The translations under genes were made by a program, and so were the position numbers. Under the pieces are notes generated by a model. The model was not told where the DNA came from. It worked only from the letters and a program-made list of their open reading frames with translations, and did not search any database. Shown here piece after piece: positions 62,722 to 64,000 of a stretch of DNA of 64,000 bases. How positions within the stretch are numbered: the stretch's first letter is position 1; each line of letters begins with the position of its first letter. Source of the DNA: Mesorhizobium sp. (GTDB lineage: Bacteria; Pseudomonadota; Alphaproteobacteria; Rhizobiales; Rhizobiaceae); NCBI RefSeq assembly GCF_017306545.1, contig NZ_JAFKID010000004.1, positions 1 through 64,000 of the forward strand, read 5' to 3'.

Positions 62722-63943
62722 TCAACGGAGCCGGTCGAGCAGGGCCTCGACCATTTCCTGGTTTGAGGGCGCGACGATGTCGAGCGGCCGGTTCTCCTGC
62801 CTCATGAGCGCAATCATAAGGCAGGCCGTGAAGGGCCAGAAGGACGAGCCGGCGGGCAGATTGTAGCCCCCGATCATCGCTGTCAGCCGCTCGGCGATCG
62901 GCGGATATTGCCGATTGCTTCAATGCGCGTGGGTCGGAGTCATCGCATGGATGATCACGGCGGCCAGCGCTATTCCCATCGCGCGCTTCTGCTGGATTTG
63001 GGCGTAGTCGCGCCCATGCTCCTTCGCGTAGGCGGCGAGACCGCTCGTCATGAACTCGCGAGCCCAGGAGATAGGTCGGCAAAGCCTCGCGGCTCCAAAC
63101 CATTGAGCCGGATTCATGGAAGTCGGCGATCGCCAGAGCGAAGGGCATCCCCTTCACATGATCCAGCTCATGATAGTTGCGCTGAAGCTTACCGCGCAGC
63201 GTCTTGGCGAAGCGCTCGGCTGGCGCGCCAGTTAGACGTTCATTCCGATCGACCGGAGCATGCACCCAGTCGCCGATCCCGCCGGAGCGGGGCGTCTCGG
63301 AGTTTGCGGTCACTGCCTCGATCCAGCAGGCGGTGCCATCGTTCTCGATCAGGAAGTCGGGTGAGACATGCTCCTGCCGGACGATCAGCCCTTGCTCGCG
63401 GAAGCAGGCAAGAAGGTAGAGTTCGAAGAGGCGGGACGCGAAATTGTTGGTCTGCAGATCGGTGACGAAATTGGCATCCGGGTTGGGAAGCGCGAGGTAG
63501 CATTCGCCGACTGCCATCAGCGCCGGGAAATGGCTGATCGTGCTCGTCAGCAGGTCGAACTCCGGCGATGTCCCTCGCGACCCGGTCTTCAGCAGAAGCG
63601 ACCGCCGCCGCGCGCCTGGCGGCAATGGCTCGGGCGGCTCGCCGGCGCGCATGCTGATGCTGAGGTGATCCAGCGCGGCTTCGGGAGTGGGATAGGGGCC
63701 GCCTTCATCGACGCGGACCCAGCGATGATCGACACGCCTGCGTAGGGCCAGGGTGGTGAAGGTCCCAACCTCCGGATCGAGGAGGATGCAGCCGCTCGTA
63801 CTGCCGCGCCCCGCCTGATAGCTCCCAAAGACCTGCGCGGGATCAAAATTGGGCCCACGTTCGAGCGACAGCGCATAGAGTTCGAACTGCCGCTGGCTGA
63901 TCGGCGTGATCAGTCGCTGCTCATCGCCGACGGCCATGGTCAT
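62722..63943 (-). pseudogene. Nuclease-like hypothetical gene, broken in its 3' part
   Basis: From the ATG at 63943 about 290 residues read well: LFELYLLACFREQGLIVRQE, then SPDFLIENDG and CWIEAVTAN, a PD-(D/E)xK-like pattern, up to SMVWSREALPTYLLG near 63065. The same frame stays open to 62675 but turns Arg/Ala-rich and implausible. A sensible continuation lies in another frame (AKEHGRDYAQIQQKRAMGIA), has an in-frame TGA at 62920-62922 and goes on (PPIAERLTAMIGGYNLPAGS) to 62722. Frameshift plus stop, or fusion of two genes, are possible. Confidence 0.5.
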
Positions 63944-64000
63944 GCGTCAACATCGTCGAAAATCGTGCCGCTATCCGCTGACGTAGCCGACGGTGTCATG
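63940..64000 (-). CDS. C-terminal end of a gene cut by the window edge
   Basis: A minus-strand frame entering from the right edge ends ADSGTIFDDVDA and a TGA that overlaps the next gene's ATG (ATGA). The coupling suggests a real upstream gene, but an ATG at 63999 means it could also be a very short peptide. Identity unknown. Confidence 0.35.
   Translation of the reverse strand, partial: MTPSATSADSGTIFDDVDA

Overview
The window looks like an alphaproteobacterial chromosome, most likely of the Hyphomicrobiales (Mesorhizobium/Aminobacter-like). The codon use is GC-rich, the core proteins (short-form HisG, aquaporin, RsmB-like methylase, GuaA) are of rhizobial type, and palindromic intergenic repeats of rhizobial style lie at 1-94, 2753-2922 and 5150-5302. 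This assignment is inferred from protein character, not from a database search.

Bases 1-8154 are ordinary chromosome: hisG, an acyl-CoA synthetase, an aquaporin, an rRNA m5C methylase, a PaaI-type thioesterase, an MTA/SAH nucleosidase-like gene and guaA. From the 3' end of guaA to the right edge (8131-64000, at least 55.9 kb) the window holds an integrative and conjugative element (ICE) of the general Tn4371-like type. A P4-type integrase with repeated arm-type sites sits directly behind guaA. No second copy of the guaA end was seen, so the right junction is presumably outside the window.

Layout of the element: integrase and AlpA-like protein (8474-9992); broken merB/merA remnants (10190-11085); an intact metal module of HMA chaperone, P1B ATPase with an unusual YPC motif, MFS transporter, MerR regulator, thioredoxin-like protein and CcdA-like protein, with two near-identical MerR operators (11263-16878); a LysR gene followed by a complete trb type IV secretion operon, DUF2274-trbI-G-F-L-K-J-E-D-C-B (17252-27930); CopG-like protein, TraG coupling protein, DUF3363 relaxase, a probable oriT with an IncP-type nick sequence, and a transglycosylase (28494-33731); DUF736, TraF, DUF2840, a ribbon-helix-helix protein, ParA, iteron-like repeats and RepA (33735-37150); small regulators, one of them frameshifted (37156-39073).

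An arsenic resistance segment (two arsR, two arsenate reductases, acr3, arsH, flavoprotein, MFS pump) and a decayed tyrosine recombinase lie between 28-bp imperfect inverted repeats at 40781 and 48594. It is therefore probably a transposon-like element nested in the ICE. The remaining accessory block (48507-64000) carries DUF2493, a Toprim protein, a very large methylase/Strawberry-notch helicase, a large ParB protein, ArdC, a GIY-YIG protein and a broken nuclease-like gene.

The most novel signal is a structured leader in front of parB and ardC (a divergent copy precedes the helicase gene). Its sequence and hairpin are conserved, with a compensatory base-pair change, and a GGAG ribosome-binding sequence lies immediately 3' of the stem. 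It is a candidate shared cis-regulatory RNA of the ICE establishment genes.
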